A stretch of 64,000 bases of DNA, from assembly GCF_025717605.1 (NCBI RefSeq), contig NZ_JAJIRQ010000008.1, positions 186,001-250,000 on the forward strand, written 5' to 3'. Positions 53,409-62,559 of this stretch are shown here, one piece after another. Under the pieces are notes generated by a model that saw nothing but the letters and a program-made list of their open reading frames with translations, did no database searches and was not told where the DNA came from. A program made the translations under genes and the position numbers. Numbering within the stretch: position 1 is the first letter of the stretch; the number at the start of each line of letters is the position of its first letter. Source of the stretch: Paucibacter sp. TC2R-5. GTDB lineage: Bacteria; Pseudomonadota; Gammaproteobacteria; Burkholderiales; Burkholderiaceae_C.

Positions 53409-54152
53409 ATGAAAATTGCTCTCATCACCGATATACACGCCAACGCCCAAGCCTTCTCCGCCGTGCTCGAGCATGCGCAGACGCAGGGCGTTACGGATTA
53501 CGCCCTTCTCGGCGACTTTGTGGGCTACGGCGGCGACCCCGGCTGGGTGCTCGACAAGGTGCGGGAACTCGTCGCACGCGGCGCCGTCGCGGTCTTGGGT
53601 AACCATGACGCGGCCGTTGCCAAGGGCGAGGCCCCGACCATGCGGGACGAAGCGCAGGCGGCCGTGGTCTGGACGCACGCACGCCTGAGCGCCGAACAAC
53701 TGGCCTTTCTGGCGCAGTTGCCGCTGAGCATCACTGTCGAGGATCGCCTCTTCGTCCACGCCAACGGCTTCGACCCAGGCGGCTGGGCCTATGTGCAGGG
53801 GCGCCTGGAGGCGATGCGCAGCCTGCATGCAACAAGCTGCCGGTTTACCTTTTGCGGCCATATGCACGAGCCCATGCTTTACCACCTGTCCGGTACCGGC
53901 AAGGCGGGCGAGTTCACACCGACCCCCGGCGTGACCATTCCGCTCTTGCCGAACCGCCAATGGTTGGTGATCCCTGGCTCTTGTGGCCAGCCCCGGGACG
54001 GCAATCCGGCTGCTTGCTACGCAATTTTTGACGCTGTAAGCGGCAACTTGAATTTCCAGCGTGTGCCTTATGACGTCGAAGGCGCCGCCGCCAGCATCCG
54101 CGCCGCCGGCCTGCCGGAGCGCTTGGCCGAACGTCTGCTAACGGGTCAATAG
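53409..54152 (+). CDS. Calcineurin-like metallophosphoesterase (YfcE type)
   Basis: 247 residues. Binuclear metal-site motifs in order: DIHAN (8-12), GDFVGYGGDP, GNHDAAV, and GHMHEP. Small YfcE-like phosphodiesterases act on cyclic nucleotides or phosphoesters. VLDKVRELVARGAVAVLGNHD is typical. Ends with TAG one base before the kinase-USP gene, so co-transcribed with it. Substrate unknown. Confidence 0.88.
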   Translation: MKIALITDIHANAQAFSAVLEHAQTQGVTDYALLGDFVGYGGDPGWVLDKVRELVARGAVAVLGNHDAAVAKGEAPTMRDEAQAAVVWTHARLSAEQLAFLAQLPLSITVEDRLFVHANGFDPGGWAYVQGRLEAMRSLHATSCRFTFCGHMHEPMLYHLSGTGKAGEFTPTPGVTIPLLPNRQWLVIPGSCGQPRDGNPAACYAIFDAVSGNLNFQRVPYDVEGAAASIRAAGLPERLAERLLTGQ

Positions 54153-54153
54153 C

Positions 54154-55641
54154 ATGCCCAATACCGCCAAAGAATCCAGTTTCGGCGCTGCCCCTTCCCA
54201 GTTCCCGCCGCTGCCGCCGATCAGCGTGCTGGAGCCCGGTCTGGTGCTGGACGGCTTCTTGCTGAATGAGCGCCTGCATCAAGGCGGTATGGCCAATTTG
54301 TGGAGCGTGACGCGGGTCACGCCGCTGGCGGGCGAAGACTTCCCGCTGATCATGAAAGTCCCTCGCATCAAGGGCGGTGAAGACCCGGCAACGATCGTCG
54401 GCTTCGAAACCGAGCAGATGCTGATGCCTGCCTTGAAGGGCCCGCATGTGCCGAAGTTCATCGCGCGCGGCGACTGGACCCGTCAGGCCTATATCGTGAT
54501 GGAGCGCATTGACGGTGCCTCCTTGCGGCCGCGTTTTGATGCGGCTCCGCTGCCCTTGGACGAAGTCATAGACATCGGCATCAAGGTCGCCTTGGCGCTG
54601 CAAGACCTGCACCTGCAGCATGTCGTGCACCTGGACATCAAACCGAGCAACATCATGTTCAGGCCCGATGGGGCGGCTGTGCTGGTGGACTTTGGCCTGT
54701 CACGTCACGATCATCTACCCGACTTGCTGGAAGAAGAGTTCTCGCTGCCCATGGGCACCGGGCCCTATATGTCGCCGGAGCAGGTGCAATTTGTGCGCAA
54801 CGACCCGCGCAGCGACCTGTTCGCGCTGGGCGTGATGCTGTATCACCTGGCCACCGGCGAGCGGCCTTTCGGCCAGCCTTCCTCGGTGCGCGGCCTGCGC
54901 CGGCGCTTGTATGTCGAGCCGGTGCCGCCGCGAGCCATCGACCCCGAATTGCCGCCCTGGTTTCAAGAAATCGTGCTGCATTGTCTGGAGGTCAAGGCCG
55001 AGCGCCGCTACCAAAGCGCGGCGCAGTTGGCGCTCGATTTACAGCACCCCGAGGGCGTGCCGCTGACCAAGCGCAGCGAGAAGATCAGCAGCAGCGGCAT
55101 ATTGAAGCGCTTGAAGCGCTGGTTTTTTGCCCTCGGCGCCGAGCCCTCGGCCCAAGTCAGCGTGGCCGCGCATCTGGCCCGCAGCCCCATCATCATGGCT
55201 GCCGTCGATATTCAACACGCCACACCCGCCCTGCTGGAAAAGCTCGGCGAAACCGTGCGCCGCATCGTACAAGCCGAGCCGGGCGCACGACTGGCCTGCG
55301 TCAGCGTGATGAAGACACAGCGCATCGGCATGGATGAGTTGACCGACAAGGAAGGCAAGAGCGTGCATGTCAAGCAGCTGATCGGGCTAAAGCATTGGGC
55401 ACGACCGATCAGCCGGGCCTTGGAGTTAGGCGATGGACGGCTGACCTTTCATGTCCTGGAAGCGCCCGATGCCGCCGCTGCCATCCTCGAGTTTGCGGCC
55501 AAAAGCGGTTGCGACCACATCGTCATGGGCGCCCGCCGTGCCTCAGCACTGCGGCGCTACCTAGGCAGCGTCTCGGCCCAGGTGGTGACACAGGCTCCAT
55601 GCAGCGTGACCGTGGTGCGTGAAGCTGCGGGCGCAAGCTGA
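54154..55641 (+). CDS. Ser/Thr protein kinase-universal stress protein fusion
   Basis: 495 residues. Kinase domain (residues 30-305): glycine loop LHQGGMANLW, Lys in LIMKVPRIK, catalytic HLDIKPSNIMF (Leu replaces Arg of HRD), VDFGLSRHDH, SPEQV and LGVMLYHLATGERPFG. The C-terminal part (about 345-495) is a UspA domain ending GARRASALRRYLGSVSAQVV then TQAPCSVTVV; the ATP motif is weakened because the second Gly is missing. No membrane segment, so cytoplasmic. Follows the phosphoesterase by one base, suggesting opposing phosphorylation enzymes in one unit. The fusion is known in betaproteobacteria. Confidence 0.88.
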   Translation: MPNTAKESSFGAAPSQFPPLPPISVLEPGLVLDGFLLNERLHQGGMANLWSVTRVTPLAGEDFPLIMKVPRIKGGEDPATIVGFETEQMLMPALKGPHVPKFIARGDWTRQAYIVMERIDGASLRPRFDAAPLPLDEVIDIGIKVALALQDLHLQHVVHLDIKPSNIMFRPDGAAVLVDFGLSRHDHLPDLLEEEFSLPMGTGPYMSPEQVQFVRNDPRSDLFALGVMLYHLATGERPFGQPSSVRGLRRRLYVEPVPPRAIDPELPPWFQEIVLHCLEVKAERRYQSAAQLALDLQHPEGVPLTKRSEKISSSGILKRLKRWFFALGAEPSAQVSVAAHLARSPIIMAAVDIQHATPALLEKLGETVRRIVQAEPGARLACVSVMKTQRIGMDELTDKEGKSVHVKQLIGLKHWARPISRALELGDGRLTFHVLEAPDAAAAILEFAAKSGCDHIVMGARRASALRRYLGSVSAQVVTQAPCSVTVVREAAGAS

Positions 55642-55661
55642 AGCTTCAGTCAGGTGCCCGC

Positions 55662-56012
55662 TTGAGCCTCGTCCCCGCCCTCAGTCTCAGCAGCAACCCC
55701 TGCCTCAGCTGCGGTGCTTGCTGCGCCAGCTTTCGCGTCGACTTTGCCGTGGAAGAGTTGCAAAGCGAGGGCGGCTGCGTGCCAGACGGCCTCACGGTTG
55801 AATTGAATGCGCGACTGTGCAGGATGCGCGGCACCGATCATGCGGCGCCGCGCTGCGCCGCCTTGGTCGGAACGGTTGGCCAGCAGGCCGGTTGCGGCAT
55901 TTATGAATGGCGCCCTGCCCCTTGCCGCGAGTTCGGCCTGCGCGCGCCGCTGGGGATTGGCGACGAGGCTTGCGCCCGCGCTCGCGCCAGGCACGGGCTT
56001 GCTCCGCTATAG
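55662..56012 (+). CDS. YkgJ family cysteine cluster protein
   Basis: 116 residues. NPCLSCGACCASFRVDF at the N-terminus and CGIYEWRPAPCREFG near the C-terminus give the cysteine cluster C-x2-C-x2-CC ... C-x(n)-C of YkgJ (metal or Fe-S binding) proteins. No function established. Start TTG 55662, preceded by CAGGTG; other in-frame starts lie too far inside. Convergent with the TPR gene, gap 2 bp. Confidence 0.75.
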   Translation: MSLVPALSLSSNPCLSCGACCASFRVDFAVEELQSEGGCVPDGLTVELNARLCRMRGTDHAAPRCAALVGTVGQQAGCGIYEWRPAPCREFGLRAPLGIGDEACARARARHGLAPL

Positions 56013-56014
56013 CC

Positions 56015-57196
56015 TCACTGCAGCAGAGAGAAGACCTGGCGGCGCGGTTTGAGCAAATCAAGCTTGCTGGTGTAGAGCTGCCGGTCCTGCGGCGTCGTAC
56101 TGTTTTCCACCGCCAGGCCCAGCTCTTGCCGCGCTGCGGCGATATCCCCCAGCCCATAGTTGGCCAAGGCCATCCAGAAGTGGAATTCATGGAAATAGGC
56201 CGAGCGCTCAATCTCTTTGCCAAACAAGTCCCGGGCTTTTTTGTAGTCGCCCGCCCGCATCGCGGCCAGTCCCAAATCAAAGAACTTGTATGGGGGATAG
56301 GGCTGCAACTGTGCCAATGTTTGCGCCCATTGAGCCGCTTCTTCATGCCGGCCAAGGTCGCCCAGCAGCAGGCTCAGGTTGGACATGGCCTGTGTATTGG
56401 CCGGCTCTTGAGCCAGCACATGGCGCAGCGGCGCTTCGGCCAGCGCCAAATCGCCATGACGGCGATAGACGACGCCCAGCGTGTTGTAGGCCGCCAGCAT
56501 TTTGGGATCGGCATTCAGCGCCGCCCGCACCCACCAATAGGCGGCGTCAATCTGACCGGCCTGCAGGTTCTCGGCGGCGCGGTTGTTCATGAACATGGCC
56601 ACGATGGTGTGCTCCTCGATTACCTGCATGCGCTGCCGGCTGCCAGGCGGGTGGCGCACAAAGTCCACGGTCAACATGCTGCCATCGTCGACTCGCTCAC
56701 GGCCCTCCGCCAAGCTGCGCCCAAGGCTTAAATTCACATGGCCGCTGAGAAAATACAAATCCCCGCTGCGGCTCCAAATCTCATCTACATAGACGCTTTG
56801 ATAGCGCACCGGCAGGCCGAGCTGCTTGGCAAATGCCGCCGTCATGATGACCAGCGACAGGCAATTGCCTTTTCTGTCGGAAAACGCTTGGGCAGCGTCG
56901 CGGGTATCGCCCGAGTCATATTCCAGTTGCAATGAGCTGCGGTTGTAGAGCGCGTCAAGCAGGCCTTGGCGGCTACCCTTGCTGCGCAACTGCGTGCGCA
57001 TGCCGAAATCCAGATACTCCTGCATCGCCGGGCTGAAGGCAAACACCCGCTCGGCGTTGATGTCCTGTTCGGTGGGCTTGAACAAGGCGTCGTGAAACAA
57101 CTTTGGTGGCGGTGGCTGCAGCGGCGCTACGCTGGCACAGCCAAGCAAGGAAAAACTCAATGTGAAAGTGATAAGAGCGCGGCTGCAGGACTTCAT
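56015..57196 (-). CDS. TPR/transglutaminase-like lipoprotein
   Basis: 393 residues. Lipobox LLGC (residues 17-20) with Cys20. A domain with SDRKGNCLSLVIMTAAFAKQ and LSGHVNLSL resembles the transglutaminase-like Cys/His fold (Cys then His) seen with TPR lipoproteins. At least four TPRs follow (AYWWVRAALNADPKMLAAY; LAEAPLRHVLAQEPANTQAM; EEAAQWAQTLAQLQPYPP; YKKARDLFGKEIERSAYF). Role likely in outer-membrane assembly or cell envelope; not assigned. ATG 57196 after AAGGAG. Confidence 0.8.
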   Translation of the reverse strand: MKSCSRALITFTLSFSLLGCASVAPLQPPPPKLFHDALFKPTEQDINAERVFAFSPAMQEYLDFGMRTQLRSKGSRQGLLDALYNRSSLQLEYDSGDTRDAAQAFSDRKGNCLSLVIMTAAFAKQLGLPVRYQSVYVDEIWSRSGDLYFLSGHVNLSLGRSLAEGRERVDDGSMLTVDFVRHPPGSRQRMQVIEEHTIVAMFMNNRAAENLQAGQIDAAYWWVRAALNADPKMLAAYNTLGVVYRRHGDLALAEAPLRHVLAQEPANTQAMSNLSLLLGDLGRHEEAAQWAQTLAQLQPYPPYKFFDLGLAAMRAGDYKKARDLFGKEIERSAYFHEFHFWMALANYGLGDIAAARQELGLAVENSTTPQDRQLYTSKLDLLKPRRQVFSLLQ

Positions 57197-57393
57197 GGCG
57201 GCTCCTTGGCTCAAAGGTGGGCAGAAATTTTCGAGTCGGCAGCGACCCGCTTTGATCCTACTGCTGGCGCGGCACCGACGCCACGACCCTGATCCCCACA
57301 AAACCGCCGTTGATCCCAAGGCGCTGTTTTTTTGGCCGCCCTGCACCAAATGTGAGCCCAAAACTTGGCCTTGGCTCGGTTACGCTTCGCCCC

Positions 57394-58302
57394 ATGATTT
57401 CACCGCCCTCGACAACGACGACAAAGCAAGCGGCTCCTGGCGCGATGGCGCCCCCGGCCGATTTTGGACGCCCCCTGCAAGGCTGGCGTCTGCGGGCCTA
57501 CACGATTATTTTTGAAGCCGATACCAGGGCCGGCCGCCTCTTTGACTTGAGTCTGATGGTGGCCGTGCTCTTGAGCTTGTTGCTGGTGATGCTGGAGAGC
57601 GTGGCCAGTTTCCGGCTCCAACATGCGGCCTGGCTGAGTTGGGCCGAGTACGCTTTCACGGCCTTGTTCACGCTCGAGTATGTGCTGCGCCTGGCCTGCG
57701 TGCGCCGGCCGCTACGCTACGCGAGCAGTTTTTTTGGCATTGTCGATTTGTTGGCGGTGTTGCCCATCTACTTGGCCTTTTTCTTCCCCGAGCTGTATGC
57801 CTTGGTTGACATCCGGGTGCTGCGCTTGCTGCGGGTATTCAGGATACTCAAACTCAACAACTATGTGACCGCCTACCTCGGCCTGGGCCGAGCCTTGCGG
57901 GCAAGTGCGAGCAAGATCTTGGTCTTCTTGTCGGCGGTGCTGATGATTGTGTTGATCATGGGCACCATCATGTATGTGGTGGAAGGCCCCGAAAACGGCT
58001 ACACCAGCATCCCAGTCAGCGTGTACTGGGCGATCTCCACCGTCACCACCGTGGGCTTTGGCGACATCACCCCCAAGACCGACCTAGGCCGTGCGATTGC
58101 ATCGGTGATGATGCTCTTGGGCTGGGGCGTGCTCGCCGTGCCCACCGGCATCATGACGGCCGAAATGGCAGCGCAGCGCATCAGCGAAACTCCCGCCCCC
58201 ACCACCCGCACCTGCCATGAATGCCTGCGCGAAGGGCTGCAGGCCGACTCACATTTTTGCCGCCATTGCGGCGCCCCGCTGCCCGAATATCAGCGCGACT
58301 AA
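57394..58302 (+). CDS. Voltage-gated potassium channel with C-terminal zinc ribbon
   Basis: 302 residues. Six-helix Kv-like subunit: S1 (LFDLSLMVAVLLSLLLVML), S4 with repeated Arg in DIRVLRLLRVFRILKL, pore helix and selectivity filter STVTTVGFGDITP, and S6 LLGWGVLAVPTGIM. After S6 the C-terminus carries a short zinc ribbon, CHECLREG...CRHCGAPLP (two CxxC). Such Kv-type tetramers carry K+ across the inner membrane. ATG 57394. The zinc ribbon may bind a partner. Followed by the TAXI protein 30 bp on. Confidence 0.9.
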   Translation: MISPPSTTTTKQAAPGAMAPPADFGRPLQGWRLRAYTIIFEADTRAGRLFDLSLMVAVLLSLLLVMLESVASFRLQHAAWLSWAEYAFTALFTLEYVLRLACVRRPLRYASSFFGIVDLLAVLPIYLAFFFPELYALVDIRVLRLLRVFRILKLNNYVTAYLGLGRALRASASKILVFLSAVLMIVLIMGTIMYVVEGPENGYTSIPVSVYWAISTVTTVGFGDITPKTDLGRAIASVMMLLGWGVLAVPTGIMTAEMAAQRISETPAPTTRTCHECLREGLQADSHFCRHCGAPLPEYQRD

Positions 58303-58331
58303 GACGCTCCCAACGTACAACTAGCCCCAAG

Positions 58332-59708
58332 ATGCATAGACTACAGACGCCGCGCAGCCAGCAATATGGTTGGATATTTTTTTGGATCGCCCTGAGCGTG
58401 GCCGCTTTCAGTGTTTTTTGGCTGATGGCCAAGAAAATGAGCCCGACACCGCCGAAATCGCTGCAGATGGCCACCGGTGTCGAAGACGGCGCATATCACC
58501 AGTTCGGCCTCAAGTACCAGGCCTTGCTCAAGCAGCACGGCATCAATCTGATCTTGCAGACCTCCAGCGGCTCGGTAGAGAACTTGACCAAGCTCAATGA
58601 AGGCCGGGTCGATGTCGGCTTTGTGCAAGGCGGCCTGGGGCCGCTGGCCAGCGCCGCGCATACGCGGGCCGCAAATTTTGATGCCCAGGATGAGGGCGCG
58701 GCGCAAGCCACGCCCCTGCGCTCGCTGGCCACCACCGGACATGAAGCCGTCTGGATCTTCTCGCGGGAGTTGAATCTATCGCCGGGCTTGGGCGCACTGA
58801 AAGGCCGGCGGGTTGCGGTGGGGGTCGCCGGCAGCGGCAATCAGACCATTGCGCTGGAGTTGCTGGGCAACTACGGCTTGCTGGGAGAGCAGTTGGCGCC
58901 ATTGGCAGGCACCGAGTTGCTCACCATCGGAGGCTTGGCAGCCGCCCAGAAGTTGATCGACAAGGAAATCGATGCCTTCATCTTGGTCGCCTCGGTGAAC
59001 GCGCCAGCCGCCCAAAAACTGCTGAACACCGATGGCCTGCGTCTGGCCTCGTTGGCGCAGGCCGAAGGTCTGGCGCGGCGACTGCCTTACTTCCAGACCG
59101 TCACGCTCAAACGCGGCTCGGTCAGCCCGCAGCTGGACCGCCCGAGCGAAGACATCCGCTTGCTGTCCACCACCACCAATTTGGTCGTGCAAGAGGATTT
59201 GCACCCGGCCTTGGCTTATCTGCTGCTGGAGGCGGCGCGTCAGGTGCACCGCATGCCAAATTTGCTGAGCCGCGCTGGGGAATTCCCCAGCGCCCAAGGC
59301 ACAGACTTCCCCTTGGCCGATGAGTCGACGCGTTACTTTAAGAACGGGCGACCATTTTTGCAGACCTATCTGCCCTTTTGGCTGGCCAACCTGGTCCAAC
59401 GCATGGCCTTGCTTATGCTGCCCTTGTTGGCGCTGATGCTGCCGCTTGTGCGCCTACTGCCTTGGCTGCGTACCTGGCGCCAAAGCCGGCGTCTGTACCG
59501 GCACTACGGTGAGCTGAAGTTCCTCGAGCAAGAACTGCTGACGCGGCAGCTGAGCAGCACCGAGAGCGCGCAGGCGCAGCAGCGCCTGATTCGCATCGAG
59601 CAAGACATCCGCAACACCCGCTTCCCGCTCGACTTCAGCGACCGCGTCTACACCTTGCGCCAGCATGTGGAGCTGGTGCGCAGCAAGCTGGCAACACCTG
59701 GCTCCTAA
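58332..59708 (+). CDS. Membrane-anchored TAXI family TRAP solute-binding protein
   Basis: 458 residues. N-terminal membrane helix (WIFFWIALSVAAFSVFWLMA), a TAXI-type binding domain (MATGVEDGAYHQFGLKYQAL, GRVDVGFVQGGLG, GSGNQTIALELLG), and unlike secreted family members a C-terminal pair of helices (MALLMLPLLALMLPLVRLLP) with a helical tail with YRHYGELKFLEQELLTRQL. No TRAP permease genes are adjacent, so it may be a sensor or a sub-component of something else. Anchored in the inner membrane on both sides. Confidence 0.8.
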   Translation: MHRLQTPRSQQYGWIFFWIALSVAAFSVFWLMAKKMSPTPPKSLQMATGVEDGAYHQFGLKYQALLKQHGINLILQTSSGSVENLTKLNEGRVDVGFVQGGLGPLASAAHTRAANFDAQDEGAAQATPLRSLATTGHEAVWIFSRELNLSPGLGALKGRRVAVGVAGSGNQTIALELLGNYGLLGEQLAPLAGTELLTIGGLAAAQKLIDKEIDAFILVASVNAPAAQKLLNTDGLRLASLAQAEGLARRLPYFQTVTLKRGSVSPQLDRPSEDIRLLSTTTNLVVQEDLHPALAYLLLEAARQVHRMPNLLSRAGEFPSAQGTDFPLADESTRYFKNGRPFLQTYLPFWLANLVQRMALLMLPLLALMLPLVRLLPWLRTWRQSRRLYRHYGELKFLEQELLTRQLSSTESAQAQQRLIRIEQDIRNTRFPLDFSDRVYTLRQHVELVRSKLATPGS

Positions 59709-59791
59709 ATAGGTTACCCCCTATTGCGAGGGCGGCGATAGCTGCGCATCATGCCAGAATGGGCTCACACAGGCCCTGCAAGGTGGGAGTT

Positions 59792-60829
59792 ATGACACGC
59801 TGGGATGCCGACCTCAGAAGCGCCTCGGGGCGCCGAGCCAAAAGTCTCATCCGCCGGGCTTGGCTGAGCATGGCTTGTCTACTTTGCCTATCGGTTCAGG
59901 GTCCGGCCAGCGCAGCCGAGCCCTTGCGCTTGGCGGTATCGATGACGCCCCTGTCGCTGCCGATTTTTGTGGCCGAGCAGCAGGGCTATTTCGCCGAGGC
60001 CGGGCTGCAACTGCGCTTGCAAGAAGTGGTGGGCGGGCACCGTGCGATGCAATTGCTGCAGGAGGGCAAGGCCGATCTGGCTACCGCCTCGGACGTGGTG
60101 ATGATGTTCAGCAGCTTCAAAGAGCCTTCGTTCTCGCTACTGGCCAGCTTCGTCAGCAGCAGCAGCGACAGCAAGCTGGTGCTGCGCCCCCAGACGGGCA
60201 TCAAACAAGTTCGCGAGCTGAGCGGCAAGCGCGTGGGCACCGTCATAGGCACGGCCAGCCACTACATGCTGGACACCACCTTGCTGGCCAGCGGCGTAGA
60301 CCCCAAAAGCGTGCACATCATCCCCTTGCAGCCCGAGGCGATGGCCGATCTGCTTAAGAGCGGCGAGCTTGATGCAGTGGCGATCTGGGAGCCCCTGCCC
60401 TTCAAGATTTTGCAGTCGGTGCCGGGCAGCGAAATCTTGCCCACACCCGGCAGCTACCGGCTGAGTTTCAATCTGCTTGGCGCCAAGGCCCTGCTGGGCC
60501 CGCGCGACGAAGAGTTGCAAAAGGTGTTGGCAGCCCTTGAGCGCGCGCAACGCCATATCGAGCGCAAGCCTGATCAGGCCCAGGCTTTGTTGCGCGAGCG
60601 GCTCAAGCTGGACCAGGCTTTCATCGATTGGATCTGGCCCATCAATCACTACCGGCTGGCACTTGATCAATCGCTGCTGTCCAGCTTGGAGGCCGAAGCT
60701 CGTTGGGCCCGCCAGGGCGGCCACCTCAAGGACGTCAAGCCCCTTGACCCCACGCCCAATTATCTTGATCTGATCTACGCCAAGCCGCTGCGCCGGGTGC
60801 TGCCGGCCAGCGTCACCTTGATCGACTGA
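59792..60829 (+). CDS. NitT/TauT-type ABC substrate-binding protein (orphan)
   Basis: 345 residues. Signal segment (LSMACLLCLSVQGPASA), then an NMT1/SsuA-like periplasmic binding fold: LRLAVSMTPLSLPIFVAEQQ, GYFAEAGLQLRLQEVVGGHR, GKADLATASDVVMM, GKRVGTVIGTASHYML, AVAIWEPLPFKILQ. No ABC permease or ATPase follows; instead a diguanylate cyclase starts 4 bp after the stop. This pairing implies a sensory role for the binding protein. ATG 59792 preceded by AGGTGGGAG. Confidence 0.85.
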   Translation: MTRWDADLRSASGRRAKSLIRRAWLSMACLLCLSVQGPASAAEPLRLAVSMTPLSLPIFVAEQQGYFAEAGLQLRLQEVVGGHRAMQLLQEGKADLATASDVVMMFSSFKEPSFSLLASFVSSSSDSKLVLRPQTGIKQVRELSGKRVGTVIGTASHYMLDTTLLASGVDPKSVHIIPLQPEAMADLLKSGELDAVAIWEPLPFKILQSVPGSEILPTPGSYRLSFNLLGAKALLGPRDEELQKVLAALERAQRHIERKPDQAQALLRERLKLDQAFIDWIWPINHYRLALDQSLLSSLEAEARWARQGGHLKDVKPLDPTPNYLDLIYAKPLRRVLPASVTLID

Positions 60830-60833
60830 AGCG

Positions 60834-62486
60834 ATGCGCGTCCGCAGCCTGCTGTTTGTATTCATGGGCGGCGCCTTGGCTTTGACCCTGGCGCTGGGCC
60901 TTGCCATGGGGCAGCTGGCCAGCGAGAGCGCAGAGCTGGCGCGCGCCGAGCAGCAGGCCCGCAAGATGGCCCAACAAGTGTCCGGCCTGCTGGTCCTGGC
61001 GCAGGAATACGCACTGCACGGCGAAGCCCGCTCGGCCCAGCAATGGCGCAGCTTGCATGCCCAGGTTCTCAAGGCCTTGAAAGCGGAGCAGCCGCCGCAT
61101 GAGTCACTGGCCAGCGCCGAACTCTTGGGTTCGATCTTTGCCCAGCTGCTGGACGCCAGCGAGCCGCCTGCTGGCGCCCAGCAAGACGGCACAACGCATG
61201 AACTGCAACAGCGCCGCAACAACTTGCTGCTGAATCAGCTCTTGCTGAACTCTCAAATTTTTACCGAGTCCTTGCAGCGCCAGGGTCTGGAAGCCGACCA
61301 GAAGCGGCGCCAACTCGAACAAAGCACGCGCCACATGGCGATTGCGATCCCGCTGATGATGCTGCTGATCTGGGCCTGGCTGGCACTGCTGCTACACCGG
61401 CGGATTCTCAAGCCCCTGCAACATCTGAACCAAGCGGTCGCTGCTATTTCGCAAGGCGATCTGACGCAGCGCAGCGCCACCCGCACGCCGGACGAATTCG
61501 GCGAGTTGTCGGCCAATTTCGATGCGATGGCGGTCGATCTGGTGAGCGAGCTGCGGCGCGAGGTGGCGGTGCGCAAGCAGGCCGAGGCGCAGCTCCAGCT
61601 CGCAGCCAGCGTCTTCTCCCATGCGCTCGAAGGCATCATGATCACCGACCCGGACGGCAGCATCATTGACGTCAATGAAACCTTCTGCCTGATCACCGGC
61701 TACAGCCGGGCCGAGGTGCTGGGCCAAAACCCGCGCCTGCTCGGCTCGGGTCGCCATGACCGGGCGTTTTTCGCCGAGTTCTGGAACACTCTGCTCAGCC
61801 AGGGCATGTGGACCGGCGAGCTCTGGAACCGCCGCAAGAACGGTGAACTCTATGCCCAGATGCAGACCATCAGCGCCGTGCACGACGAGCAGGGTCAGGT
61901 CAAGCAATACGTGACCCTGTTCTCCGACGTCACGGCAATCAAAGAATATGAATCGCAGCTGGAAAACATCGCCTACCACGATGCCTTGACGGGCTTGCCC
62001 AACCGGCTTTTGCTCAATGACAGGCTGCAGCACGCGATGCTGCAAAGCCGGCGGCGCAAGGACATGTTGGCCCTCGTCTACTTGGATTTGGACGGTTTCA
62101 AGGCCGTCAATGACCGCTACGGGCATGCCGTAGGCGACACCTTGCTCATAGGTATTGCAAAGAATATCAAACAGGTTTTGCGTGAAGGTGACACCCTCGC
62201 CCGCCTGGGCGGCGACGAGTTCATCGTCTTGCTGGTTGATCTGGCTTCCCGCGATGACTGCCAAGCCTTGCTGGCGCGCCTGTTGACGGCGGCGGCCTTG
62301 CCGATCGACTGCCCAGGCGCAGGCAAGAAACTGCAAATTTCGGCCAGCCTGGGTGTGGCCTACTACCCGCAAGCGACCGAATTGGATGCGGCGCAACTGC
62401 TGCAACAGGCCGATGAAGCCATGTATGAAGCCAAGCATGGCGGCAAAAACCGCTTTCGCATCAGCGGGCTGGGGGAGTTGGACTGA
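60834..62486 (+). CDS. Membrane diguanylate cyclase with HAMP and PAS domains
   Basis: 550 residues. Two helices flank a periplasmic region of about 150 residues (residues 25-180); HAMP (RRILKPLQHLNQAVAAIS), PAS (ASVFSHALEGIMITDPDGSI, ETFCLITGYSRAEVLGQNPR), and a GGDEF domain with ARLGGDEFIVLL. An RxxD inhibitory site stands five residues before GGDEF (REGD). It synthesises c-di-GMP, and is likely regulated by the binding protein upstream. Starts 4 bp after that gene, ATG 60834. Confidence 0.93.
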   Translation: MRVRSLLFVFMGGALALTLALGLAMGQLASESAELARAEQQARKMAQQVSGLLVLAQEYALHGEARSAQQWRSLHAQVLKALKAEQPPHESLASAELLGSIFAQLLDASEPPAGAQQDGTTHELQQRRNNLLLNQLLLNSQIFTESLQRQGLEADQKRRQLEQSTRHMAIAIPLMMLLIWAWLALLLHRRILKPLQHLNQAVAAISQGDLTQRSATRTPDEFGELSANFDAMAVDLVSELRREVAVRKQAEAQLQLAASVFSHALEGIMITDPDGSIIDVNETFCLITGYSRAEVLGQNPRLLGSGRHDRAFFAEFWNTLLSQGMWTGELWNRRKNGELYAQMQTISAVHDEQGQVKQYVTLFSDVTAIKEYESQLENIAYHDALTGLPNRLLLNDRLQHAMLQSRRRKDMLALVYLDLDGFKAVNDRYGHAVGDTLLIGIAKNIKQVLREGDTLARLGGDEFIVLLVDLASRDDCQALLARLLTAAALPIDCPGAGKKLQISASLGVAYYPQATELDAAQLLQQADEAMYEAKHGGKNRFRISGLGELD

Positions 62487-62513
62487 GCTCGCCAAAGGCT
62501 GGCTGCAAGCCCT

Positions 62514-62549
62514 CAGGGCTCGGGGCTCAGGGCTCAGGGCTCAGGGCCA
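62514..62549. repeat. Short tandem repeat GGGCTCA
   Basis: Four copies of a seven-base unit (GGGCTCA/GGGGCTCA) between the diguanylate cyclase and the convergent RDD gene. Likely slippage-prone; could act as a weak spacer. Confidence 0.6.
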
Positions 62550-62559
62550 CGGCCAACGG

